A DNA stretch of 64,000 nt from UBA1672 sp964351365 (GTDB lineage Bacteria; Pseudomonadota; Alphaproteobacteria; Micavibrionales; Micavibrionaceae): contig CAYGNP010000008.1 of NCBI GenBank assembly GCA_964351365.1, forward strand, positions 26,796-90,795. The letters are read 5' to 3'. Under the pieces are notes generated by a model. It had not been told where the DNA came from. It saw only the letters and a program-made list of their open reading frames with translations, and ran no database searches. Numbering within the stretch: the first letter of the stretch is position 1; each line of letters begins with the position of its first letter. The translations under genes and the position numbers were made by a program. Shown here one piece after another: positions 8,311 to 16,506 of the stretch.

Positions 8311-8655
8311 ATGATGCGCTTATGCATGTTGATATTGCTTGTTGTTTCCTCTGCGGTCGGGTTTGTTCAGGCAAAGTCTCTGACTACGGAAGATCGTGGA
8401 CGCATCACGGTTATTATTCCCTCTGATGATATGCTGACTTGTAGAAGTAAAAGAGATTGCAAGGTTGTGCGCGCAGATTGTAATTTTTGCTGTGAAGTTA
8501 CGGCTATTAACGCAAAGTATGAAGACTTTTTTGAAAGCGAAAAAGAAGAGGTTTGTCAGGGAAATGCTCCGAGCATGGTGTGCTCTTGCCCCTCTGTTAA
8601 ATGGGATGTGGATTGTATTGATGAAATTTGTGCTGTTGTAAGGGGCGGGCAATGA
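8311..8655 (+). CDS. Small Cys-rich secreted protein
   Basis: Unrecognised protein of 114 residues from ATG 8311. The frame extends upstream to 8266, but the later start gives a proper signal peptide (MMRLCMLILLVVSSAVGFVQA). The mature part has ten Cys residues arranged like a small disulfide-bonded domain (C-x5-C-x6-C-x2-CC, then C, CxC, C-x8-C and C-x4-C). It overlaps gpmA by 4 bases (ATGA), an unusual coupling of an exported protein with a glycolytic enzyme. Both genes lie on the strand opposite to the flanking rpsO and pnp. Confidence 0.8.
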   Translation: MMRLCMLILLVVSSAVGFVQAKSLTTEDRGRITVIIPSDDMLTCRSKRDCKVVRADCNFCCEVTAINAKYEDFFESEKEEVCQGNAPSMVCSCPSVKWDVDCIDEICAVVRGGQ

Positions 8656-9272
8656 ATTATCTTGTGTTACTGCGTCACGGCCAATCTGAATGGAATTTGG
8701 CGAATAAATTTACAGGTTTTCACGATGTCGATTTAACATCTGAGGGGGAGGCCGAGGCCAAGCAGGCAGGGCGGTTGCTCAAGGGTACAGGCATTCGCTT
8801 TGATCACGTGTTTAGCTCTACGCAAATCCGGGCGAACCGCACGGCAGAGATTGCCTTGAATGAAGCCGGGCAGGGGAATTTGTTCGCCTCTATGGTGCGG
8901 CATCCGCATCTTCGTGAGCGGGATTACGGCGATCTAACGGGTTTGAATAAGGATGAAACGCGCGAAAAATATGGGGCGGAGCAGGTGCATATCTGGCGGC
9001 GCTCCTATGATACGGCTCCTCCGGGGGGGGAGTGTTTGCAAGACGTTGTTGAAAATCGTGTACGTCCGTATTTTGATGAAAATATCCGGCCTTTGCTGGA
9101 AAAGGGTCAGAATGTTTTGATTGCCGCGCACGGTAATTCTTTGCGTGCAGCGCTCATTATTCTTGGGGTGGAAACACCTGATACGATTAATGAAGCGGAA
9201 ATGCCCACGGGAAAACCGCTGGTGTTTGAGATGGAAAATGGTGCAATTACCGAGCGTTATTTTTTGGAGTAA
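8652..9272 (+). CDS. gpmA: 2,3-bisphosphoglycerate-dependent phosphoglycerate mutase
   Basis: Interconverts 3- and 2-phosphoglycerate in glycolysis and gluconeogenesis. The histidine phosphatase fold is clear: LLRHGQSEWNLANKFTG with the phosphorylated His at residue 9, FSSTQIRANRTAEI, LRERDYGDLTGLNK and AAHGNSLRA with the second His. At 206 residues it is the short alphaproteobacterial form. The frame extends to 8628, but ATG 8652 gives the standard N-terminus and overlaps the upstream stop. A bidirectional terminator separates it from convergent rpsO. Confidence 0.95.
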   Translation: MNYLVLLRHGQSEWNLANKFTGFHDVDLTSEGEAEAKQAGRLLKGTGIRFDHVFSSTQIRANRTAEIALNEAGQGNLFASMVRHPHLRERDYGDLTGLNKDETREKYGAEQVHIWRRSYDTAPPGGECLQDVVENRVRPYFDENIRPLLEKGQNVLIAAHGNSLRAALIILGVETPDTINEAEMPTGKPLVFEMENGAITERYFLE

Positions 9273-9297
9273 AAAAGCCGCCGGGAGGCGACTTTTT
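9271..9297. terminator. Bidirectional terminator between gpmA and rpsO
   Basis: A-run, GCCGCC, short loop, GGCGAC, T-run: a compact stem with one mismatch, flanked by A5-6 and T5. It can end gpmA transcripts on the plus strand and rpsO transcripts on the minus strand. Its arms resemble those of the pnp terminator. Confidence 0.75.
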
Positions 9298-9320
9298 CTG
9301 AATTCCTAAGTTTGTTTTTT

Positions 9321-9593
9321 TTAGCGGCGTATGCCGAGAGATTCAATCAATTTAAGGTATCTTGCTTCGTCAACACGCTTGAGGTAATCCAGCAATTTAC
9401 GACGCTTGGCAACCATGGACAGAAGACCACGGCGGCTGTGGAAATCTTTTTTGTGCACACCCATGTGCTCAGACAGTTCTTCGATGCGGGCTGTCAGGAC
9501 GGCAACTTGCACTTCCGGGGATCCCGTATCTTCTTTGTTTGTGGCGTATTTTTTAATAACTTCAGCTTTTTTTTCTGCATTCATCGACATCAT
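9321..9593 (-). CDS. rpsO: 30S ribosomal protein S15
   Basis: S15 is a primary 16S rRNA-binding protein that nucleates the platform of the small subunit. The 90 residues are full length. Family motifs include DTGSPEVQVAVLTARI, HKKDFHSRRGLL and RRKLLDYLKR, ending in LIESLGIRR. Any of the three Met codons at the start could initiate. It is the last gene of the nusA-infB-rbfA-truB-rpsO run. The usual rpsO-pnp adjacency is broken here by gpmA and a secreted-protein gene on the other strand. Confidence 0.97.
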   Translation of the reverse strand: MMSMNAEKKAEVIKKYATNKEDTGSPEVQVAVLTARIEELSEHMGVHKKDFHSRRGLLSMVAKRRKLLDYLKRVDEARYLKLIESLGIRR

Positions 9594-9605
9594 TTTTTCC
9601 TTTGT

Positions 9606-10544
9606 TTAAATGTTAAAAACGCGGACGGGTTTTATTCCTGCGCGTTCCTGCTCCACGAGGGCGACAGGATTGCCTTGAAACATGACCAAAGCGGTTTGGC
9701 TTTCTTTTTTCCCTAGCCCAACGTCTATAAGGCGCTGGAAATCAGGTTTTGAGATAAAGCTTAATGCTCGTCCATTGCGTAAGTCTGCTGTTTCTTGTGC
9801 GTTTAAAACCAGAGCCGGGATATCGTCCAGCACAGTTTCAAGCGGCAGCAGGCTCTCGCTTTGTGCGGTTTTATAGCCCTGCTCTTCGAGTTTGTCCAGA
9901 GAAATCGCGCTTTGGGCCTTGAAATTGCCGACGCGGGTGCGCCTTAGGGCGCTTATATAGCCACAACAGCCCAGGATTTCACCCATATCACGGGCAATGG
10001 AGCGCACATAGGTGCCCTTGCCGCAGGTGAGTGTAAAGGTGGCCGAATTCTCACTAAAGGTCAGTAATTCAAGGCTTTCAATGGTGATTTGGCGAGTTTT
10101 TAGCTCAATTTTCTGTCCATAGCGGGCGAGGTCATAGGCGCGCTGGCCGTCTACTTTCAGGGCAGAGAATTGCGGGGGTAATTGCTCAATTGTGCCGATA
10201 AAGCGGGGGATGAGGGCTTCAATGTCGCTTTGCTCGGGGCGTAGGTCTGATTGAGCGATAATGTCGCCTTCGGCATCATCTGTTGTGCGTTGCTCGCCCC
10301 AAGATACGGTAAACTCGTAAGCTTTATCTGCATCTTGTGCGAAGGGTATGGTTTTTGTCGCTTCGCCGAGTGCAATGGGCAGGATGCCGCTGGCGAGAGG
10401 GTCGAGGGTTCCGGCATGGCCCACTTTCTGGGCGTTCAGCGCGCGCCTTACCTTACCAACGGCCTGTGTGGAGGTCATGCCTAGCGGTTTATCCAGATTG
10501 ATCCATCCGGAGACGGGATCGCCTTTTTTATTGCGCCGGCCCAT
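9606..10544 (-). CDS. truB: tRNA pseudouridine(55) synthase TruB
   Basis: Makes the universal pseudouridine 55 in the T-loop of tRNAs. The 312-residue protein has the TruB core: GWINLDKPLGMTST, the catalytic Asp in GHAGTLDPLASGILP, AYEFTVSWGEQRTTDDAEG, and the QLPPQFSALKVDGQRAYDLAR motif. A C-terminal extension of roughly 70 residues corresponds to the TruB C-terminal/PUA-like part. It begins 2 bases after rbfA and is followed by rpsO after 12 bases, so it sits inside a single operon. Confidence 0.97.
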   Translation of the reverse strand: MGRRNKKGDPVSGWINLDKPLGMTSTQAVGKVRRALNAQKVGHAGTLDPLASGILPIALGEATKTIPFAQDADKAYEFTVSWGEQRTTDDAEGDIIAQSDLRPEQSDIEALIPRFIGTIEQLPPQFSALKVDGQRAYDLARYGQKIELKTRQITIESLELLTFSENSATFTLTCGKGTYVRSIARDMGEILGCCGYISALRRTRVGNFKAQSAISLDKLEEQGYKTAQSESLLPLETVLDDIPALVLNAQETADLRNGRALSFISKPDFQRLIDVGLGKKESQTALVMFQGNPVALVEQERAGIKPVRVFNI

Positions 10545-10546
10545 AT

Positions 10547-10939
10547 TTATTCGCTTTCGGGTTTGCGGACATCACGCAGCAGGTTTTCGATATGCTGCGC
10601 TTCATCAAAAGACGTATCGGTTACAAATTTCACGCGCGGGGTGAATTTCAGCTTTGTGTTGCCGGCGATGGCTTTTTGAAAAATATGGGCTTGTTCGTTG
10701 AGCGCGGTGATGAGCTCCTCTATTTCCTCACCGTTGATGGACATGACATAGGCGCGGGCGTGGCGCAGATCGGGCGAGGGGCGAACTTCTGAGACTATAA
10801 GAGTGTTGGATTTATTCAGCAAAAGGGTGTTATCGAAATGGCCACGCTGAAGCGTTTCCGATATGATATGGCGCAGCTGTTCCCCGACGCGTCTTTGCCT
10901 TTGCGATGGTTCTGCGTTTTTGCTGCGGTGATGTTTCAT
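10547..10939 (-). CDS. rbfA: 30S ribosome-binding factor RbfA
   Basis: RbfA assists late maturation of the 16S rRNA 5' domain and cold adaptation. The 130-residue KH-type protein shows the family pattern: RQRRVGEQLRHIISETLQRG, a SEVRPSPDLRHARAYVM strand-helix segment and the LKFTPRVKFVTDTSFDEAQHIE motif near the C-terminus. The basic N-terminal extension (residues 1-15) is typical of alphaproteobacteria. It sits 15 bases downstream of infB and 2 bases upstream of truB. Confidence 0.96.
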   Translation of the reverse strand: MKHHRSKNAEPSQRQRRVGEQLRHIISETLQRGHFDNTLLLNKSNTLIVSEVRPSPDLRHARAYVMSINGEEIEELITALNEQAHIFQKAIAGNTKLKFTPRVKFVTDTSFDEAQHIENLLRDVRKPESE

Positions 10940-10954
10940 TTGAATGACTTTTAA

Positions 10955-13411
10955 TTATTCAACGACACGGTCAACCTGGATGATTTCAAAACATTCAATA
11001 ACGTCACCTTCTTTGATGTCGTCATAGTTTTCGAATGCCATACCACATTCCTGACCTTCTTTAACGTCTTTGACTTCTTCCTGGAAGCGTTTAAGTGTTT
11101 TGAGCATCCCTTCATGGATAACCACATCATCACGGAGCAAGCGCACTTTAGAGCCGCGCTTGACACTGCCTTCAATAACCTCACAGCCTGCAACTTTACC
11201 GACTTTGGTGATATTAAAGACCTGTTTGATGGCGGCTTGACCAATATAATCTTCGCGCATTGTTGGGCTCAACATTCCGGTCATGATGGCTTTGACGTCA
11301 TCGATAACGTTGTAAATGATATTATAGTAGCGAATATCGACATTTTCATTTTCAGAAAGTTCGCGTGCCTGTCTGTTCGCACGGACATTAAAGCCGATAA
11401 TCAGAGCGCTGGAAGCTCTTGCGAGAATGACGTCGGATTCCGTGATACCGCCAACACCGGTATGCAGGACCTGGATTTCAATATCCGGGTTTTCTTTAAC
11501 CATTTTTTCCAGCGATCCTGCGATGGCCTCAATGGAGCCGTTTACATCGGCGCGGATAATGACTGGAAGCTTGGTTTTTTCGCCTTCCTGGCGGCGCAGC
11601 AATAGCTGTTCCATCGTAGTACGGCCTTTAACGGCTTTGGCGGCTTGTGTTTCTTTGATTTTGCGCATGCGGTATTCTGCAATTTCGCGCGCTTTTGCCT
11701 CATCGGGTGTGACATTGAAGATATCGCCAGCCGATGGCGTAGAGTCAGCGCCAAGCACTTCCACGGGTTGGCCGGGTATGGCTTCTTTCACATGGTGACC
11801 TTTATCGTCGATAAGTGCGCGGACTTTTCCAAAGCTTGCACCGGCAACGAAGACGTGGCCAATGCGCAAGGTGCCTTTTTGGATCAGGACAGTCGCTACA
11901 GAGCCGCGGCCTTTTTCTATTTTGGATTCTACAACAAAGCCTTGGGCGTTGCGGTTTGGATTGGCCTTAAGCTCCAGAATTTCTGATTGGAGAAGGATGG
12001 CTTCCTCGAGTTTGTCGAGATTCATTTTCTTTTTAGCTGAGATTTCAACGCATTGAACCTCTCCGCCCATTTCTTCGATGACAATTTCATGCTGGAGCAG
12101 GTCCTGCTTGACCTTTTGCGGGTTGGCGTCATGCAGGTCGATTTTGTTTACTGCAATGATGATGGGCACGTTTGCTGCCTTGGCGTGGCTAATGGCCTCT
12201 ATGGTTTGCGGCATGATGGAATCGTTTGCCGCAACAACGATAACGACGATGTCGGTAACGTTTGCGCCACGGGCACGCATTTCTGTAAAGGCTGCGTGGC
12301 CGGGTGTGTCCAGAAAGGTGATTTTATCGCCAGAATTCATGGTCACCTGATAGGCGCCGATATGCTGCGTGATGCCGCCAGCCTCGCCGGAGACGACGTC
12401 AGTTGAGCGCAGCGCATCGAGCAGGGATGTTTTTCCGTGGTCAACGTGACCCATAATGGTCACAACGGGAGGGCGGGAAATGAGATCTTCTTCTTTGTCT
12501 TCCTGATCATCCAGCCCGATTTCAACATCGGCGTCGGTGACACGTTTGACTTTATGGCCAAATTCGCTGATTACAAGTTCTGCTGTGTCGGCATCAATTA
12601 TTTGTGTTCCTGTCGCCATTACGCCCATTTGCATGAGGGTTTTAATCACGTCTTTGCCCGGCTCTGCCATACGGTTGGAAAGTTCCTGCACGGTTATTGT
12701 TTCGGGCAGGATAACTTCGCGCACCGATTTTTGCTGCGGCTCGTTGAAGGGCTGGGCGGCGAGGCGTGCTTTTTCGCGGGCACGTCTTTGTGCGGCGAGG
12801 CTTGGGCCACGGTCACGTTCGAAATCGTTGTTAATAGCCTGTGTGATCGTAATGCGTCCGCCGCGGCGGTCACCTGTATTCCTTGGATTAGGCTTTGGTG
12901 CTGCCTTTTTCAATTTGTCGCGGAAGGATTCTTCTGCTTCTTTGTCTTCTTGCTCAAATGTTTTTACGCGCTTGGTATCTTCCTTGGTGGGGATTGGGAT
13001 CTCATCAGGTGATAGGCCAACTTGAGAAGTTTCGCTGGTTTTTTCTTCTTTTTTACGCTTAACTTCTTCTCGTTCGCGGCGTTCCTGTTCGGCTAAGGCT
13101 TCTTCGGCCTTTTTGTCCTCTAGGGTCATGACGCGGCGCTTAGGTAATTCTTTCTTCTTAGAATCCCCAGCCATTGCGGCCTGAAGGGCTCGCGCGCGGG
13201 CGTCTTTTTCGCTGGAGGTTAAAACTTCTTCGTTTTGAGTTGGTTGGGTTTGTGTGTTTGATTGTGTGCGCTTGCGTCTGACCTCAACGGCGACACCGCG
13301 TCCGCCGGTATTTGTTTTTGCACCACCTTTGAGGCTGAGTGTTTTACCAGACAGAGTCAGTGTTTTACCTTCGATTTTCTTTTCTTCGTTTTTTTCTTTT
13401 TTCTCAGTCAT
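10955..13411 (-). CDS. infB: Translation initiation factor IF-2
   Basis: IF-2 is the GTPase that brings initiator tRNA to the 30S subunit and promotes 50S joining. The 818 residues comprise a long, charged N-terminal region (about 1-230, rich in Lys/Glu/Arg), an IF2_N segment (about 235-290), the GTPase domain with G1 GHVDHGKT at 321-328, DTPGHAAF (G3) and NKID (G4), and the C-terminal beta-barrel domains that bind fMet-tRNA. The start is the ATG that opens MTEKKEKNEEKK. It follows nusA after a 181-base spacer that lacks the usual ylxR gene. Confidence 0.97.
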   Translation of the reverse strand: MTEKKEKNEEKKIEGKTLTLSGKTLSLKGGAKTNTGGRGVAVEVRRKRTQSNTQTQPTQNEEVLTSSEKDARARALQAAMAGDSKKKELPKRRVMTLEDKKAEEALAEQERREREEVKRKKEEKTSETSQVGLSPDEIPIPTKEDTKRVKTFEQEDKEAEESFRDKLKKAAPKPNPRNTGDRRGGRITITQAINNDFERDRGPSLAAQRRAREKARLAAQPFNEPQQKSVREVILPETITVQELSNRMAEPGKDVIKTLMQMGVMATGTQIIDADTAELVISEFGHKVKRVTDADVEIGLDDQEDKEEDLISRPPVVTIMGHVDHGKTSLLDALRSTDVVSGEAGGITQHIGAYQVTMNSGDKITFLDTPGHAAFTEMRARGANVTDIVVIVVAANDSIMPQTIEAISHAKAANVPIIIAVNKIDLHDANPQKVKQDLLQHEIVIEEMGGEVQCVEISAKKKMNLDKLEEAILLQSEILELKANPNRNAQGFVVESKIEKGRGSVATVLIQKGTLRIGHVFVAGASFGKVRALIDDKGHHVKEAIPGQPVEVLGADSTPSAGDIFNVTPDEAKAREIAEYRMRKIKETQAAKAVKGRTTMEQLLLRRQEGEKTKLPVIIRADVNGSIEAIAGSLEKMVKENPDIEIQVLHTGVGGITESDVILARASSALIIGFNVRANRQARELSENENVDIRYYNIIYNVIDDVKAIMTGMLSPTMREDYIGQAAIKQVFNITKVGKVAGCEVIEGSVKRGSKVRLLRDDVVIHEGMLKTLKRFQEEVKDVKEGQECGMAFENYDDIKEGDVIECFEIIQVDRVVE

Positions 13412-13509
13412 GTACTTGCCTAAATTTTAAGTAGGGTTAGGTATACACCTGCATAGGTTGCTATGCAAAGTGTTTGTGTAAATATTATTTTTGCAAACAA
13501 GCAGGAAAC

Positions 13510-13530
13510 CTCCCGCGCATTGCGCGAGAG
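13510..13530 (-). other. Hairpin between nusA and infB
   Basis: CTC-c-CGCG...CGCG-a-GAG forms a GC-rich hairpin in the 181-base spacer. No T-run follows it on either strand, so it is not a clear terminator. It could be an RNA-processing or stability element in the nusA-infB transcript. Confidence 0.4.
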
Positions 13531-13592
13531 ATTTGCAATTTTAGAGTCTGTGATTACTTTGACGTACTCCAAATATTTTCCTTCCAGTTCCT

Positions 13593-15149
13593 TTATGCAT
13601 CTTTTGATGCGCTTTGCTCATCATCCTGAGCGGCGGCGGCTTGGGCTGCTGCGGCATCTTCTTCTGCGAACCAGTGCTCACGGGCCTTCATGATGATTGC
13701 GTTTGCATCATAATCGGTGATCTGGTCTTTGCCGAGATATTCGACAAGCTCATCACTTGCGAGATCAGCAAGATCATCCAAGGTTTTAACGCCTTGCTCG
13801 CCAAGTTTCAGGATTTGATCCGGGCGAAGGCCTTGGGCTTTCATCAGGTCATCGGAAATTCCGAATTCATCCTGCTTTTCCTTAAGCTCTGCAGCTTTTT
13901 GTTTCAGCCAGTTCGCAGCGCGCTGTTGCAGCTCGGTTGAAATTTCCTGCTCAAAACCTTCAATCTCATTCAGTTCATCTACAGGGGTTTCAACAATTTC
14001 TTCAACAGTTGTAAATCCTTCGGCAACAAGAAGCTGTGCGAACATGTCATCTACGTCCAGGGCTTCCATGAACAGGGTTGAGCGCGTGTTAAACTCTTCT
14101 GCACGGCGCTGTGCTTCCTGTTCTTCGGTCATGACATCAATGTCCCAGCCGGTCAGCATAGAGGCAAGGCGCACGTTTTGTCCGCGCCGGCCAATGGCAA
14201 GGCTAAGATGCTCTTCGGGGACAACGACGTCCATGCGTTTTTTGTCCTCATCCAGTACTACCTTGGAGACGGCAGCAGGCTGAAGGGCGCTGACGACGAA
14301 TGTTCCCAGATCATTTGTCCATGGAATAATGTCGATTTTTTCACCGCCAAGCTCGTTGACGACTGCTTGAACACGGCTTCCGCGCATCCCGACGCAGGCA
14401 CCGACTGGGTCGATGGAGCTATCATTGGAAATAACGGAAATTTTAGCGCGGCTTCCCGGGTCGCGGGCAACAGCCTTGATTTCGATGATTCCGTCATAAA
14501 TTTCCGGCACTTCCTGTGTGAACAGTTTGGCCATGAATTCCGGGTGCGAGCGTGAGAGGAAAATCTGCGGGCCGCGTGTTTCTTCACGGACTTCGTAAAT
14601 AAGAGCGCGCACGCGGTCATTCACGTTTAGCGGCTCGCGCGGAATTGTTTCATCGCGGCGCAGAAGTCCCTCGGCGCGGCCTTGAATGTCGATCGTTGCA
14701 TTACCATACTCAACGCGCTTAACAATACCGTTTACGATTTCTCCCACGCGGTCTTTGAATTCTTCGTATTGACGCGCGCGCTCGGCTTCACGCACTTTTT
14801 GCATGATGACCTGTTTCGCTGTTTGCGCGGCGATGCGTCCGAAATCCAGAGGCGGTAAATCATCAATCAGGAATTCACCTGGCTGCGCGTCAGGTTTGAT
14901 GCGTTTTGCCTGATCCAGTTTGAGCTGTGAAACTTCGTTTTCAATTTCGTCGTCATTTGCGACAACTTCGCGATAGCGTTTAAGTTCAATGCTGCCGCTT
15001 TTGCGGTCGATTTGCGCTCGGATGTCCTGTTCATAGCCGTATTTGGAGCGGCCAGCCTTTTGAATGGCCTCTTCCATAGCCATGATCACGATTTCGCGAT
15101 CAATGTTTTTTTCACGGGCGACTGTATCTGCAACTTGAAGCAATTCCAT
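13593..15149 (-). CDS. nusA: Transcription termination/antitermination factor NusA
   Basis: NusA binds RNA polymerase and modulates pausing, termination and antitermination. In order the 518 residues contain the N-terminal polymerase-binding domain (about 1-130), an S1 domain (VGEIVNGIVKRVEYGNATIDI), two KH domains (VGACVGMRGSRVQAVVNELGG, then LAIGRRGQNVRLAS), and two C-terminal acidic helix-hairpin-helix repeats (about 360-500) that many non-proteobacterial NusA proteins lack. A short Ala/Gln/Asp tail ends it. It is 9 bases downstream of rimP, with which it is co-transcribed. Confidence 0.97.
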   Translation of the reverse strand: MELLQVADTVAREKNIDREIVIMAMEEAIQKAGRSKYGYEQDIRAQIDRKSGSIELKRYREVVANDDEIENEVSQLKLDQAKRIKPDAQPGEFLIDDLPPLDFGRIAAQTAKQVIMQKVREAERARQYEEFKDRVGEIVNGIVKRVEYGNATIDIQGRAEGLLRRDETIPREPLNVNDRVRALIYEVREETRGPQIFLSRSHPEFMAKLFTQEVPEIYDGIIEIKAVARDPGSRAKISVISNDSSIDPVGACVGMRGSRVQAVVNELGGEKIDIIPWTNDLGTFVVSALQPAAVSKVVLDEDKKRMDVVVPEEHLSLAIGRRGQNVRLASMLTGWDIDVMTEEQEAQRRAEEFNTRSTLFMEALDVDDMFAQLLVAEGFTTVEEIVETPVDELNEIEGFEQEISTELQQRAANWLKQKAAELKEKQDEFGISDDLMKAQGLRPDQILKLGEQGVKTLDDLADLASDELVEYLGKDQITDYDANAIIMKAREHWFAEEDAAAAQAAAAQDDEQSASKDA

Positions 15150-15158
15150 TTTTTTCTC

Positions 15159-15656
15159 CTAAAGATTTGCTGTGGCTTTAATTAATTCATCTGTTAAAAC
15201 GAGTTTGGCCTTGGTCAGGGCGGTAAAAGAAATTTGTTCTTCGCCTGTGTCTGTTGTTATTAAAACCGTATCGTCTTCAATACCTTTTATAATGCCGCGA
15301 AAGCGTTTTTGTCCGTTTTCGTTGGGCATGAGTGTTTCGAGTTTTGCTTCAAATCCTGTGTATGACTTGAAATCTTCTTTACTGATAAGCAAGCGGTCAA
15401 TGCCGGGTGAGCTGACCTCAAGGCGGTAGGCGCTGCTGATCGGGTCTTCGACGTCTAAAACGGCGGAGATTGCGCGGCTTATTTTTGCGGCGTCATCAAT
15501 GCCCAAATTTTTTGTTTTTGGGTCTTCTGCCATGACTTGCAGGGTTGATGCACCCCCATCACCAATGACTTTTATACGGTGCAGCGAAAACCCGAGATCC
15601 TCGATCACGGGGGAAATGAGATTTGCAATTCTTTGTTCCAGCGGTGTATAGCGCAC
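15159..15656 (-). CDS. rimP: Ribosome maturation factor RimP
   Basis: RimP is needed for assembly of the 30S subunit. The 165-residue protein has the N-terminal alpha/beta domain (PLEQRIANLISPVIEDLGF, then LGIDDAAKISRAISAVLD and YRLEVSSPGIDRLL) and a C-terminal SH3-like barrel (GFEAKLETLMP, FRGIIKGIEDDTVLITT). All family hallmarks are present and the length is normal. It opens the rimP-nusA-infB operon; a trmB terminator lies 36 bases upstream, so its promoter must lie in or near that region, or it depends on readthrough. Confidence 0.95.
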   Translation of the reverse strand: MRYTPLEQRIANLISPVIEDLGFSLHRIKVIGDGGASTLQVMAEDPKTKNLGIDDAAKISRAISAVLDVEDPISSAYRLEVSSPGIDRLLISKEDFKSYTGFEAKLETLMPNENGQKRFRGIIKGIEDDTVLITTDTGEEQISFTALTKAKLVLTDELIKATANL

Positions 15657-15691
15657 TGTTTCTCACTCTTGTACTTAGTTTATTGGGCATT

Positions 15692-15720
15692 AAAAAAGGC
15701 GGGTCTCTTTTGAGCCCACC
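15692..15720 (-). terminator. Intrinsic terminator of trmB
   Basis: On the minus strand GGTGGGCTC, loop AAAAGA, then GACCCGCC followed by T6. One A-C mismatch interrupts a long GC-rich stem. It lies 49 bases past the trmB stop. Confidence 0.75.
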
Positions 15721-15768
15721 GTATCTTAATGACCGGATATTTGAGATTTTTATACTCTTTGGCTGATC

Positions 15769-16506
15769 TTAATGCAAGTGTTTTCTGTGAAAAATCAGGT
15801 AGACCATTTTTTTTGTGCCTTTTGCGCCTTTCTTCTCGTAGCGCGTGGATATCCAGTTTTGCGGGGGATTTTCCCAATCGTCTTTGCTCTTCGCTAACCA
15901 AGTGAAGGCGGGGTGGTTTATGGTTTGGGTGCACATCCAGTTGGCGAGGTCTTCAACATCGGTTGTCAGGATGAGCGGCGCTCCGGGCTTGAGGATGCGG
16001 GCGAAAATATCCAGATTTTCCTGGTTGATGATGCGGCGCTTGTGGTGGCGTTTTTTATGCCATGGGTCGGGGTTGAGAATATATAATCTATCAAGGCTTT
16101 GGTCTTTCAGGGATTTTGCAATGATCATTCCGTCATCATCTATCACGCGGATGTTTGAGAGATCGTCCTTTTTAACTGTGTTTAGAAAATCCGCGAGGCC
16201 GTTCATAAAGGGTTCAGCGCCGAGGAAGCCTGTGTCAGGTTTTTGTTTGAAGTCCTGCGCGAGGCGCTCGCCATGGCCAAAGCCGATTTCCAGCCAAAAT
16301 TGCGTGAATGGTTTATCGAACAGGCTTTGCGGGGCGGTTTGGCCGTCCTGATTTAAAATTTCTTTTGAAATCTGGATTTTTGGCAGGACGGTATTATATG
16401 CCTCAAGGCGTTCGCCTTTTAAGGCGCGACCCTGGCGCCTACCAAAAAGACCCCGCTGCCTTGGCGCGGAGTCTTTCGAATGTATTGTTGTGCTGCGTTT
16501 TGACAT
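15769..16506 (-). CDS. trmB: tRNA (guanine-N7-)-methyltransferase TrmB
   Basis: Uses S-adenosylmethionine to make m7G46 in tRNA variable loops. The 245-residue Rossmann-fold protein carries the SAM motif WLEIGFGHGERL and the family signature LNPDPWHKKRHHKRRI, with TTDVEDLANWM further on. The N-terminal 40 residues are basic, as is common in alphaproteobacteria. Its ATG overlaps the metK stop by one base, so the SAM-consuming enzyme is translationally coupled to SAM synthetase. Confidence 0.96.
   Translation of the reverse strand: MSKRSTTIHSKDSAPRQRGLFGRRQGRALKGERLEAYNTVLPKIQISKEILNQDGQTAPQSLFDKPFTQFWLEIGFGHGERLAQDFKQKPDTGFLGAEPFMNGLADFLNTVKKDDLSNIRVIDDDGMIIAKSLKDQSLDRLYILNPDPWHKKRHHKRRIINQENLDIFARILKPGAPLILTTDVEDLANWMCTQTINHPAFTWLAKSKDDWENPPQNWISTRYEKKGAKGTKKMVYLIFHRKHLH

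Noticed and set aside
15680..15934. 84-codon minus-strand frame overlapping the 3' end of trmB
   Set aside because: It overlaps trmB in another frame and runs through its terminator.
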